A DNA stretch of 43,452 nt from a candidate division KSB1 bacterium (GCA_034506175.1 JAPDQB010000052.1:1-43452), one strand, 5' to 3'. Shown: positions 17,408-25,749, numbered from the stretch's first letter. Program-made: numbers and translations. Notes: a model not told the origin generated them from the letters alone.

Positions 17408-18445
17408 TTACTTCAGCGTATCGCCGAAGAATTGAGTCAATTTACCCATGGCTTGATTCACATATTGCGGCTTCCAATAGGTTTCGATGTGGGTTGCACC
17501 GTCAATTAGAAATAATTCCTTATTTTTCGCGTTGACGGCCTTTTGAAACGCCTCCTCGGTCATATACTTTGAGTCGGCTTTGCTGCCCGCCATCATCAAT
17601 AATGGTTGGTTGATCAGGTTCATATTGCTGGCGGCATCGAAATTCATTAAAGCGAGCAGACTGCTCATCGTGTATCTGAAAGTCGAATTGGGGTGGAAGT
17701 GAGTCTTGCCGTAGTATTCATAGCCTTGACGATAAAGGTCAGGCAGGTTGGCAATTTGCTCATCGGTCAGCTTGGCATCACCGGCATAGATGATCTTGCC
17801 TCCAGCCGCCTCTTGTGCTCGAGCGTCCGAGGCTTGCTGCAAGCGATCCTGTATGGTGGAAAGCTGCGAATCCATAAAACCATTGCGTCTTACGCGACCT
17901 GAATTAAACATGCTCAAGGTGGCAATGGCTTTAAAACGCTTGTCAGTTTGAGCCGCTTTCAATGCATAACCACCACCGCCGCAGATCCCGAGCAAACCCA
18001 AGCGATCAGTATCAACGCCGGCGTATTGGCTGATGAAGTCTGCCATGCCATGAATGTCTTCGATGCGATTGGCCGGCTTGTCCACATTGCGGGGAGTGCC
18101 GCCGCTTGCACCTTGATACGCCGCGTCTGCAACAATGGTGATGTAGCCTTGTTCAGCCAGACGCTGGGCATACAGACCAGCGACTTGTTCTTTCACGCCA
18201 CCATTGGGGTGAGCCACCACCACTACAGGGTATTTATTAGCTGGGTTATAGTTCGCCGGGGTATAAACGTTGGCCGAAATGTCAATACCATTAAGCTTGT
18301 ACGTGACCGGATGAATATTGACTTTGCCTTTTACGTTTTCGGTAATGGCGCCGTCATAGGCCAGGGTGAATGGATTTTTTTTATAGTCTGCCGCTATTGC
18401 CGCCCCTGCTGCGACACTCATCATCACTGCCAATAATATCGACAT
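17408..18445 (-). CDS. alpha/beta hydrolase with cysteine nucleophile (dienelactone-hydrolase-like)
   Basis: Predicted exported hydrolase of 345 residues. The ATG at 18445 is chosen because AAGGAGGT lies seven bases upstream and a signal peptide (residues 1-19, ending AAGAAIAAD) follows directly. The open frame extends further upstream without a ribosome site. Oxyanion region: VVAHPNGG (77-84). Nucleophile elbow: GICGGGG, so Cys155 replaces serine, as in dienelactone hydrolases and a group of uncharacterised YcjY-like hydrolases. His in GATHIETYW near the C-terminus can complete the triad. It sits between two other esterase genes on the same strand, suggesting an ester or lactone substrate; which one is unknown. 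Confidence 0.8.
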   Translation of the reverse strand: MSILLAVMMSVAAGAAIAADYKKNPFTLAYDGAITENVKGKVNIHPVTYKLNGIDISANVYTPANYNPANKYPVVVVAHPNGGVKEQVAGLYAQRLAEQGYITIVADAAYQGASGGTPRNVDKPANRIEDIHGMADFISQYAGVDTDRLGLLGICGGGGYALKAAQTDKRFKAIATLSMFNSGRVRRNGFMDSQLSTIQDRLQQASDARAQEAAGGKIIYAGDAKLTDEQIANLPDLYRQGYEYYGKTHFHPNSTFRYTMSSLLALMNFDAASNMNLINQPLLMMAGSKADSKYMTEEAFQKAVNAKNKELFLIDGATHIETYWKPQYVNQAMGKLTQFFGDTLK

Positions 18446-18612
18446 AAAAATGACCTCCTTCAGTGATACGTGTCTGATGCGTGACATTGCCTTGACCTTT
18501 CTCTCAGATTCTTGCAACGCCATGTTCTCGGGTGTGCGTGTTCTGCTGCTCATATCCTGTTTCTCCATCTCGAGGTTTGATTGCCAAATTTGTAATTGCT
18601 TCATTTTCCCGG

Positions 18613-20265
18613 CTAAATGCCACCACGTGATTGCAGATGATGCCTCATCTTGACGGCCTTTTCAATCACATCCAGTCTCGCTTTCCTGGGATCGGGCTTG
18701 CCGACCGGTTTACCATCGGACTGGATATCAAGGAGATCTTCACTTTTAGTATTGTAAACGGGCCATTTCGGTAGACCCTTCCCGTTGGGATCACCGGTCT
18801 TGGCAAAGTTTGCCCAATAAGTGTTCATCATTTTGGCGACCTCTTTGTCCTTCGGATCCACCGGGGCCCCATCGCGGCTCGTAAGGTTGTCGAACACGTA
18901 TCCGACTTCGGAGCCGTGTCCGGCGCCATACCGCATCCTCTCCTTCATTGCGGCGGGGACGTAATCGAAATGGTAGATGTAGGCCGGTTCTCCATTAGCG
19001 ACAAAAGCCCTGGCGGCAAAACGGGCCGGCTCACCCCATACCCAGTCGGTGTTGAACTTTGTGATGACCTCGGCGAATTCTTTGTTCCCTTCAGGATCAT
19101 AGGCAGCTTTTGCCTCGCCGGCAAGTTCCCCGAACAGTGAAAACAGTTCTTCCTTTGAACTGCTGGCATTCACGAAGCCTCCGCCTATTTCCGCACTCGT
19201 ATTCCCGATGATGAGCGGAATGCGCGTCTGTCTGCCGGCATTGTATGCGCTCTCAGCAGTTTCAACCACCAGTTTACCATCGAGAATTGGACCCGAGTAG
19301 ATGCGCGGCCCTCCTTGCCCATCAGTTTCCTGTCCCCCGTCCACAATCTCCTCCACGCTCAGGGCGCGCAGCTTGGCCAGTGCGGCTGCATCCGTGCCTT
19401 CGATCCCATGTTTGCGTGCAAAGTTTATCCCGATCGTTTCAGCCGAAACGGGGTAGAAGGGATCGGCACTTTCTTTGTTAATCGGCCTGCCGGTAAGAAC
19501 ACCGTCTCTGCCGCCGCCGGATTCACTGATTGCTTTGTGGAAAAGGCCTTTTGCATCCGGTATGGTCATGAGTGAATGTACCGATACGCCACCGGCAGAG
19601 AAACCGAAAATAGTCACATTCTTCGGATCGCCTCCGAAGGCGGCAATGTTTTGCTGTACCCATTTGAGGGCTGCGATCTGGTCCATGAAGGCGTAACTGC
19701 CCTTGGGCTCTTCCGGATGCTCCTTGCTCAACGCCGGGAATGCAAAATGGCCGAGGCGTCCGAGACGGTAGTTGAAGGTCATCAGAATGACGCCCTGTTT
19801 GGCAAATTGATTTCCTGCAGTACCGGGATCGGAGCCGCTTCCACCCACAAAAGCGCCGCCGTGAATCCACACCATGACCGGCAGTTTTGCACCCGGCTTG
19901 GTTCCGGCAGGAAGCCACAAATTGAGATAGAGACAATCTTCCGATGAGCCCTCCGCAATTGCTCCGGAACCGCGGGGCCATCCCGCCTGCGCGCAATTTG
20001 CGCCGAACTTGCTCGCGTCACGCACGCCCTGCCACGCGGGTACGGGTTGTGGCGGCCGCCAGCGATATTCTCCAACCGGCGGAGCAGCATAGGGAATCCC
20101 CTTGAAGCTGGAGACCTCCCCTTCGGTCACGCCGCGCACGATTCCGGCGGTTGTCCGAACCGTCGGCGCCTCGCTCTTTTTGGTTTCTTGCGCGCTTGCT
20201 GAAGTCAAAATGGTGGCTGCGATTAGCCAGAGCGCGATGTAAGACTTCCGATCTTTCCTGCTCAT
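18613..20265 (-). CDS. type B carboxylesterase
   Basis: Secreted carboxylesterase of the para-nitrobenzyl esterase/cholinesterase family, 550 residues. A signal peptide at 1-26 ends ASAQ. The family marks appear in order: FKGIPYAAPPVGEYRW (54-69), SEDCLYLNLWLP (108-119), the oxyanion hole HGGAF (135-139) and the nucleophile elbow GFSAGG with Ser223. The acid GNTSAEIGGG and the catalytic His in GAGHGSEVGY follow later. The start has AAGAGG eight bases upstream. The gene is followed by the Cys-type hydrolase after about 165 bases and preceded by the SnoaL-like gene after 30 bases. Confidence 0.92.
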   Translation of the reverse strand: MSRKDRKSYIALWLIAATILTSASAQETKKSEAPTVRTTAGIVRGVTEGEVSSFKGIPYAAPPVGEYRWRPPQPVPAWQGVRDASKFGANCAQAGWPRGSGAIAEGSSEDCLYLNLWLPAGTKPGAKLPVMVWIHGGAFVGGSGSDPGTAGNQFAKQGVILMTFNYRLGRLGHFAFPALSKEHPEEPKGSYAFMDQIAALKWVQQNIAAFGGDPKNVTIFGFSAGGVSVHSLMTIPDAKGLFHKAISESGGGRDGVLTGRPINKESADPFYPVSAETIGINFARKHGIEGTDAAALAKLRALSVEEIVDGGQETDGQGGPRIYSGPILDGKLVVETAESAYNAGRQTRIPLIIGNTSAEIGGGFVNASSSKEELFSLFGELAGEAKAAYDPEGNKEFAEVITKFNTDWVWGEPARFAARAFVANGEPAYIYHFDYVPAAMKERMRYGAGHGSEVGYVFDNLTSRDGAPVDPKDKEVAKMMNTYWANFAKTGDPNGKGLPKWPVYNTKSEDLLDIQSDGKPVGKPDPRKARLDVIEKAVKMRHHLQSRGGI

Positions 20266-20295
20266 AGAATTTGCCTCTTGCCGTTAATGGTGTCG

Positions 20296-20793
20296 CTACT
20301 GGCCAAGCAACCTTGTGAATGACAGCGAGCCCAACTTCCAAACACCGCTCTGCTGCACATACACCTCTGTGACCATGAAGGGATTCGTGACCTCATTGCC
20401 GCCAACCACGGCTAGCAGAGTAATTCTGTTTAAAAGGATGGCAGTTGTGCCAATAATATTCACCGATACTTCATGGATATCCGCTTTCTTGTACCAAATT
20501 CCTCCGCTTTTAATGATGTTGAGTTCCTGTTCGGTTCCCCAGGATCCTCCCATGTGTACAAACATCGCTTTTTCATGGAAGAGAACAGCCAGGGAATCCA
20601 CTTTGCGCTCTGACATCCAGCGCCACTTTTCCTTGGAGAGATCAATTATTTCTTGTTCCGATACTTTTTGAACGCGCATTCCCTCACCATCAATTATGTT
20701 CTGCGCAGCGGAAAAGCCGCTAAAGCCGAGCGAAAATCCGATGATTCCTGCCAGAACTAAAGGGATCTTTCTGTCGAACATTTTTGATCTCAT
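20296..20793 (-). CDS. SnoaL-like/DUF4440 protein with signal peptide
   Basis: Small secreted protein of 165 residues in the NTF2-like fold. The ATG at 20793 starts a clear signal peptide (about residues 5-26, ending FSAAQ); an open frame further upstream overlaps the cupin gene. The body has the family pattern WRWMSERKVDSLAVLFHEKA and VHMGGSWGTEQELNIIKSGG, ending in VWKLGSLSFTRL. Many members act as small isomerases, cyclases or ligand binders; this one is unassigned. It lies between the carboxylesterase and the cupin fusion on the same strand and is probably co-transcribed. Confidence 0.8.
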   Translation of the reverse strand: MRSKMFDRKIPLVLAGIIGFSLGFSGFSAAQNIIDGEGMRVQKVSEQEIIDLSKEKWRWMSERKVDSLAVLFHEKAMFVHMGGSWGTEQELNIIKSGGIWYKKADIHEVSVNIIGTTAILLNRITLLAVVGGNEVTNPFMVTEVYVQQSGVWKLGSLSFTRLLGQ

Positions 20794-20827
20794 AATTTGA
20801 TTTCTTCTGCGAAATGCCCTTCGTAAC

Positions 20828-21709
20828 TCATTTCTTCCCGAAAACTTCCCTGGCAACCGCGACGGCGGTTACCGCGTTGGGCCAGCCCGCGTAAAACGCC
20901 AGGTGAGTGATGGTCTCAATCAACTCCTCCTGCGTCACACCGTTTTCACGCGCTCTGACGAGATGAGATCGAAGCTGGTCTGGACGATTCATCGCGATCA
21001 GCGCGGCCACTGTCACCAAGCTGCGGTCACGCTTCGACAGCTCCGGACGTTCCCACACGTCGCCGAAGAGCACCTCATCTGTTAACTCAGCGAGTTTGGG
21101 CGCTAAGTCGCCCATCAATTGTTGCGCCCGCGAAGGTTGTTGCGCACTGACGCCTGAGTCGGGGCGTGCAAGCGCAGCAGGTGCCGCTGCTTGCACACGG
21201 ACCGGCGCGCCGTACTGCGTGTCGCTGACCTTCTCCATCCATTCGACGGTTTTGCCGTCGAGCGCTTCGGAGATGGCAATGTGCGCCATCGAACTGTTCG
21301 GCGCAGCCCCGTGCCAGTGCTTCTGACCGGGCGGAATCCAGACCACGTCTCCCTGTCGGATCTCATCGACGGGGTCGCCCCAGCGCTGCACGCGGCCAGT
21401 GCCCGCGGTCACGATCAGGATTTGGCCCAGCGGGTGGCTGTGCCACGCCGAGCGTGCGCCCGGCTCGAATGTGACGAGAGAGCCGGCCGCGCGCGCCGGA
21501 GCGTTCGCTTGGAACAGGGGATCGATGCGCACGGAGCCGGTGAAATTCTCGGCCGGTCCTAGCCGGGAGGGCTGCGAACCTCTGCGAGTGATTTTGATTG
21601 TCTGTGAATCCTGAGCCGACGCAGACGGGGCGGCACCAGTCTGATTGGACTGGGCGGACGCCGAGGCAAGCAAAGAAAGCAACATGATGGTCGTGACGAG
21701 CAGTTTCAT
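20828..21709 (-). CDS. cupin and carboxymuconolactone-decarboxylase fusion
   Basis: Exported two-domain protein of 293 residues. The ATG at 21709 has GAGAGG six bases upstream, and a signal peptide covers residues 1-20. The cupin domain (about 55-160) has motif 1 WHSHPLGQILIVTAGTGRV and motif 2 DVVWIPPGQKHWHGA, whose histidines form a metal site. The carboxymuconolactone-decarboxylase domain (about 190-290) carries the family core RDRSLVTVAALIAM and ends LAFYAGWPNAVTAVAVA. The CxxC of AhpD-type peroxidase relatives is absent, so an AhpD-like role is unlikely. Such fusions often sit with aldo/keto reductases and AraC regulators, as here. Confidence 0.88.
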   Translation of the reverse strand: MKLLVTTIMLLSLLASASAQSNQTGAAPSASAQDSQTIKITRRGSQPSRLGPAENFTGSVRIDPLFQANAPARAAGSLVTFEPGARSAWHSHPLGQILIVTAGTGRVQRWGDPVDEIRQGDVVWIPPGQKHWHGAAPNSSMAHIAISEALDGKTVEWMEKVSDTQYGAPVRVQAAAPAALARPDSGVSAQQPSRAQQLMGDLAPKLAELTDEVLFGDVWERPELSKRDRSLVTVAALIAMNRPDQLRSHLVRARENGVTQEELIETITHLAFYAGWPNAVTAVAVAREVFGKK

Positions 21710-21767
21710 TTCCAACCTCTCAATTCGTTGAACCTGAATTTTACATTGTGTTTTGTCCAACGTCCGC

Positions 21768-21883
21768 CTGTGGATGAATCCACAGACTAAGATTTGAAAG
21801 TCGCATGAATGCGACTCCCACCCAGTGAGTGACACTCGTATTCAAACGACTTGCGCCTCTTAGCCTGTGGTTTTCAACCGCAG
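21768..21883. repeat. cluster of three REP-like hairpins
   Basis: Three short hairpins follow one another: CTGTGGAT-GA-ATCCACAG (21768-21785), AGTCGCAT-GA-ATGCGACT (21799-21816) and CTGTGGTT-TTC-AACCGCAG (21865-21883). The first two share the same two-base GA loop and eight-base stems. The cluster lies between the cupin fusion and an SDR stub, in otherwise gene-free DNA. It looks like an interspersed repeat element. Confidence 0.65.
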
Positions 21884-21912
21884 CAGAGATGGGCGTAAAT
21901 AACGTGCAAGAT

Positions 21913-22020
21913 TCAGATTGAATAAAGGTGGAACTCTCCACACGGCACGCAGGGGTGTTTACCCAGCCCGCTGCTTGCGCCTGTAATAACGACGACTTTT
22001 TCTTCGAGGTTAGTGCTCAT
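21913..22020 (-). pseudogene. N-terminal stub of a short-chain dehydrogenase (SDR)
   Basis: From the ATG at 22020 the frame reads MSTNLEEKVVVITGASSGLG. This is a textbook SDR start with the TGxxxGxG cofactor motif. At base 21960 the family sequence ends, and 15 unrelated residues run to TGA at 21913-21915. More than 200 residues are missing. The break lies about 75 bases from the hairpin cluster, so a repeat-mediated deletion is plausible. Confidence 0.75.
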
Positions 22021-22052
22021 AATCTCGAACCCAGGTTTGTCATGACGGCTGT

Positions 22053-23048
22053 TCAGCGACCGGTCAACTTCTCCAGATGTTCGGGGTATCGCGCCCCGTG
22101 TAACTTGATTTTTGATGTGGCGCTCTTAATCTCACGGAGATCGCCGGGTGTAAGCTCCACAGCAACTGCTCCGATGTTCTCCTCCAGCCGATGCAGCTTC
22201 GTGGTTCCTGGGATGGGAACAATCCACGGCTTTTGCGCCAGCAGCCAGGCGAGCGCGATCTGAGCCGGTGTCGCCTGCTTTCGTTCCGCGATCTTGCCGA
22301 GCAGATCAACCAAAGCCAGATTCGCTTTCCGCGCCTCCGGCGTAAAGCGGGGAACGATATTGCGGAAATCGGTGCTATCGAATTTCGTATTCTCGTCGAT
22401 CTTGCCTGTGAGGAAGCCCTTACCCAGAGGGCTAAATGGAACGAAGCCAATTCCGAGTTCCTCGAGAGTCGGCAGCACTTCCTCTTCAGGGCGTCTCCAC
22501 CATAGCGAGTATTCGCTCTGAACTGCGGTGACCGGCTGGACGGCGTGTGCGCGACGGATCGTTTGCGCGCCTGCTTCCGAAAGACCAAAGTGCTTAACCT
22601 TACCTTCCCGAATCAGGTCCTTCACCGCTCCCGCCACGTCTTCGATGGGCACATTCGTGTCCACGCGATGTTGATAGAACAGGTCGATGGCATCCACCTT
22701 GAGCCGCTTGAGTGAGGCCTCGGCAACCTGCTTAATATGCTCTGGCCGGCTATCCAGGCCAACCCAACCTGGCTCTCCATTGGGCTTAAGTTTGAACCCG
22801 AACTTGGTGGCAATCACGACCTGCCCGCGGAAGGGAGCGAGCGCTTCGCCGACGAGCTCTTCGTTTGTGAACGGGCCATAAACTTCAGCAGTATCAAAGA
22901 AAGTGATGCCGCGTTCGACGGCTGTGCGAATCAGTGAGATCATCTCCTGCTTGTTTGCAGGCGGCCCGTATCCAAAACTCATTCCCATGCAGCCCAGGCC
23001 GAGAGCCGAGACTTCCAGATTGCTTTTTCCAAGCTTGCGTTTGTCCAT
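22053..23048 (-). CDS. aldo/keto reductase
   Basis: NADPH-dependent cytoplasmic oxidoreductase with a TIM-barrel fold, 331 residues. The start at 23048 is preceded by TAGGA. The catalytic tetrad is visible: Asp52 and Tyr57 in FFDTAEVYG, Lys82 in ATKFG, and His127 in FYQHRVD. The C-terminal cofactor segment PIPGTTKLHRLEENIGA is of the AKR11/13 (YakC/IolS-like) type. It is divergent from the AraC-family regulator at 23247 with about 200 bases between them, the usual layout for a regulator and its target. The natural substrate is unknown. Confidence 0.93.
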   Translation of the reverse strand: MDKRKLGKSNLEVSALGLGCMGMSFGYGPPANKQEMISLIRTAVERGITFFDTAEVYGPFTNEELVGEALAPFRGQVVIATKFGFKLKPNGEPGWVGLDSRPEHIKQVAEASLKRLKVDAIDLFYQHRVDTNVPIEDVAGAVKDLIREGKVKHFGLSEAGAQTIRRAHAVQPVTAVQSEYSLWWRRPEEEVLPTLEELGIGFVPFSPLGKGFLTGKIDENTKFDSTDFRNIVPRFTPEARKANLALVDLLGKIAERKQATPAQIALAWLLAQKPWIVPIPGTTKLHRLEENIGAVAVELTPGDLREIKSATSKIKLHGARYPEHLEKLTGR

Positions 23049-23122
23049 TTTTTTTCCTATCTTTTGCCAAAAATATGCAACCCTTTGTTAAAATATATGA
23101 ACTTTGGGGCGCAGGGTGATAT

Positions 23123-23142
23123 AATAATTTTCGAAAATTATT
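23123..23142. promoter_or_regulatory. 20-bp perfect palindrome in the divergent promoter region
   Basis: AATAATTTTCGAAAATTATT is a perfect palindrome between the aldo/keto reductase and the araC-type gene. It lies 75 bases from the reductase start and about 100 from the regulator. It could be an operator, although AraC-family proteins usually prefer direct repeats. Confidence 0.5.
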
Positions 23143-23161
23143 GTACTATTCTGCAAAATAT

Positions 23162-23219
23162 TGTAGCGCAGACATCCTCGGACGCAGTCTTGTCTGCAGG
23201 CAAGGATGCCTGCGCTACA
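23162..23219. repeat. palindromic TGTAGCGCAG repeat
   Basis: TGTAGCGCAG (23162-23171) and CTGCGCTACA (23210-23219) form a perfect ten-base stem. Inner ACATCCT/AGGATGC text nearly extends it. It is the same family as 17342-17383. It ends 27 bases upstream of the araC-type start. Confidence 0.75.
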
Positions 23220-23246
23220 TAACGAAGAACAAGCCAAGAGATGACT

Positions 23247-24248
23247 ATGGATTTAAAGGAAAAACAACAGGCAAAGCGCGAGGCACGGATGGCGCAAGCC
23301 AACCGAGACGAGTTGGTGGAGTGCATCGCGCGGGCTATTCGTGAAGACGGGAAGATTGAGCCGATGAAAGGCCTGTACCTCAACCGCTGCTCTTCGACGA
23401 TGGAGTCAATCCACACCGTGACCGAGCCATCCTTCTGCGTAATTGCCCAGGGCAGCAAGGAAGTCTTTCTCGGCAAGGAGCGTTACCTGTACGACCCCTA
23501 TCACTACCTCCTCGTCACCGCCGAGTTGCCTCTCGTAGGTCACGTTCTCGAAGCGTCGAAGGAGCGGCCGTACCTCAGCCTTCGCCTGAAACTCGATCCC
23601 ACTCTCGTTGCCTCGGTCATGGTCGAGGTCGGAGATGGCGTCTTTAGCCACGCCAGCCATCCCTCCTCGCAAAACTCGGAGAAGGCGTCTTTAGCGACAC
23701 ATGCCGAGGTGAGGGCCATCAACGTCAGCTCGTTGGACGCCGGCTTGCTGGATGCGGTGGTGCGGTTTGTCAGGCTTCTGGACAGTCCTACCGAAGCTAC
23801 TTTTCTCGCGCCGTTGATCATGCGGGAAATCGTCTACCGGCTCCTGAGAGGAGAGCAGGGTGGCCGCCTCCGTCACATTGCGGCTCTAAACGGCTACACC
23901 CCCCACATCGTCAAGGCCATCGAGCGGCTCCGTAAAGATTTTGACCAACCGCTTCGAATCGACAGGATTGCGCGTGAGGTTGGGATGAGCGTCTCGGGGT
24001 TCCACCATCATTTCAAAGCCGTCACCGCCATGAGTCCTTTGCAGTTCCAGAAGCGGCTGCGGCTCCAGGAAGCGCGCCGTCTCATGCTCGGTGAGGGCCT
24101 CGACGCGTCAAGTGTTGCCTATCGCGTGGGTTATGACGATGTCTCGCACTTCACTCGGGAGTACAAGAAGCTCTTCGGCTTGCCGCCGATGCGTGACGTG
24201 GAACGGCTGCGGGAAGCCGCCAAAATAAGCGCTGGCCCTGTTGGATAA
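23247..24248 (+). CDS. AraC-family transcriptional regulator
   Basis: DNA-binding regulator of 333 residues, divergent from the aldo/keto reductase it probably controls. The ATG at 23247 is preferred: AAGAG lies six bases upstream, while the ATG two codons earlier overlaps that site. The N-terminal AraC_N-type sensing domain (about 20-205) holds EPSFCVIAQGSKEVFLG and ASKERPYLSLRLKLD. The C-terminal pair of helix-turn-helix motifs is at about 225-325, with IDRIAREVGMSVSGFHHHFK and SSVAYRVGYDDVSHFTREYK followed by FGLPP. Proteins of this subgroup commonly sit beside aldo/keto reductase and SDR genes; the inducer is unknown. Confidence 0.93.
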   Translation: MDLKEKQQAKREARMAQANRDELVECIARAIREDGKIEPMKGLYLNRCSSTMESIHTVTEPSFCVIAQGSKEVFLGKERYLYDPYHYLLVTAELPLVGHVLEASKERPYLSLRLKLDPTLVASVMVEVGDGVFSHASHPSSQNSEKASLATHAEVRAINVSSLDAGLLDAVVRFVRLLDSPTEATFLAPLIMREIVYRLLRGEQGGRLRHIAALNGYTPHIVKAIERLRKDFDQPLRIDRIAREVGMSVSGFHHHFKAVTAMSPLQFQKRLRLQEARRLMLGEGLDASSVAYRVGYDDVSHFTREYKKLFGLPPMRDVERLREAAKISAGPVG

Positions 24249-24376
24249 GTGGATAAGGTTTGATCGATCTGATGGAGAAGTTTATCCAACGGGCAGGCCG
24301 CGGGGCCAATTAAATCAAAGTCAAGGGGTTTGAGAACGACTCCGAGCGTTTCTCATGAGTAAAAGGCCGCAGCTTG

Positions 24377-24478
24377 TTATTTGCCCCGCGCCTTCACGTC
24401 ATAGCAGAGCAGAATATCCTGGTCGCGCAAATACAATTTGCTGTTGGCAATCACCGGGTGTGTCCAAGCCGGTTGTCT
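24377..24478 (-). pseudogene. C-terminal remnant of a PQQ-like beta-propeller protein
   Basis: The last 33 codons read RQPAWTHPVIANSKLYLRDQ followed by DILLCYDVKARGK and TAA. This is the typical closing blade of PQQ-like (BamB-type) propellers. The frame is cut exactly at the terminal repeat of the IS66-type element (24479), and no matching 5' part lies on the other side of that element at 26161. Confidence 0.75.
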
Positions 24479-24523
24479 GTATCCCCTCGGTGAACCCCAT
24501 CTTGTTTTCGGAAGGAAAAGCGT

Positions 24524-25719
24524 CTAACTTTCAGACGGCGGTTTCCAGTTCTGCGGCAACAACTCGGCGACGCGCGAGATGGGATAATCAGCAATGCGGC
24601 TGAGCACGTCCTTGAGATAGGCCAACGGCTCGACGCCGTGCAGCTTGGCAGTGGCGACCAAAGAATAAATCAACGCCGCGCGTCTGGCGCCCGCGTGCGA
24701 ACCGGCAAACAAATAATTCTTCCGCCCCAGCGCCACCGGCCGAATCGCGTTCTCGATCCAGTTGTTGTCGATCTCGAAACGGCCGTCGCTGATATAGCGC
24801 GCCAACTTCGGCCACTGGCCCAGCGTGTAGCCAATCGCCTGGCCGATCTTGCTCTTTGGCAACACCTCGCGCGCCTGCTCATCCAGCCACGTTTTCATCG
24901 CCGTCAAAACCGGCGGCGCGAATTCTTGTCGCAAACGATAGCGTTCGTCGTGCGACAACCCGCCCTCGCGCGCCTGGCGCTCGAGTTGATCAAGCTGCTG
25001 CATCTGCGAGAGCATCCACGCCGCGTCGTTGTTCTGCGCCTCGACAAAATAGCGCCGCGCCTATGCCATACAACCCAAGGCGGTGACTTCCGGCCGGCGC
25101 GCAATCGCTTCATACGCTGCGTAACCGTCGGTTTGCAGTGCGCCCGCAAAATTTTGCAGCATCGTTTGCGGTCCCTCGCTGCTGCGGCTTGGCTGATAAT
25201 CGAAATACACCAGCTTGGCAAGCGGCGCCAAATACGGCCCGAGATATCCCAAATGACACTTGCCCGGCTGGCTTTCGTCCAACACCCGCAGCGGCGTTTC
25301 GTCGCTCATCAAATAAGGCGCGGCCAACACCTCGCGGCGCAACGCTTCTGCCAAACAGTTTGCCCAGCGTGTACTCCAACACTTCGGTCATGTCGGCGCC
25401 GATTTTTTTCATGCCGCTGGTGTCTTCGCTGGGTTCGATGACGATCTCTTCGCGCGGGCAACGGCTTGCGACTCGGCGGCACGGCTGGGCGTGTGGGTTT
25501 GGTGCGGGTGTATTCGATGCACTCGGTTTTCCGGGCCGGCGCACTGGCGACCGGAAGCTCGGGCAAGCCGATTTCCAACGGCGCGGCATTGATCGCCGGC
25601 ACAAAGCGCTCGCGCTTTTGACCGAAGATCAAACGCCGCAGTTGCGCCAGCTCGGCTTTCAAGCTGGCGTTCTCAGCAAGCAGCTCGTCATAGGTGGGTT
25701 GCGGTATGGCCGATTCCAT
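24524..25719 (-). pseudogene. IS66-family transposase TnpC, frameshifted and internally deleted
   Basis: The N-terminus (ATG 25719) has the family coiled coil ELLAENASLKAELAQLRRLI followed by FGQKRERF. Reading then moves to a second frame with CPREEIVIEPSEDT and EVLEYTLGKLF, then to a third with EALRREVLAAPYLMSDETPL. It resumes in a separate segment (25015-24524) with DGRFEIDNNWIENAIRPVAL followed by GRKNYLFAGS, the catalytic C-terminus. The join of EYTLGKLF to EALRREVL skips roughly 100 residues of normal TnpC. The total is about 400 codons against the usual ~500. It cannot make a working transposase. Confidence 0.9.
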
Positions 25720-25749
25720 GACGATAATATAACTACAAAAACGCAGAAA

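Noticed and set aside
18446..18604. N-terminal extension of the Cys-type hydrolase
   Set aside because: The perfect AAGGAGGT and signal peptide at 18445 decide the start, and the extension would bury the signal peptide inside the protein.
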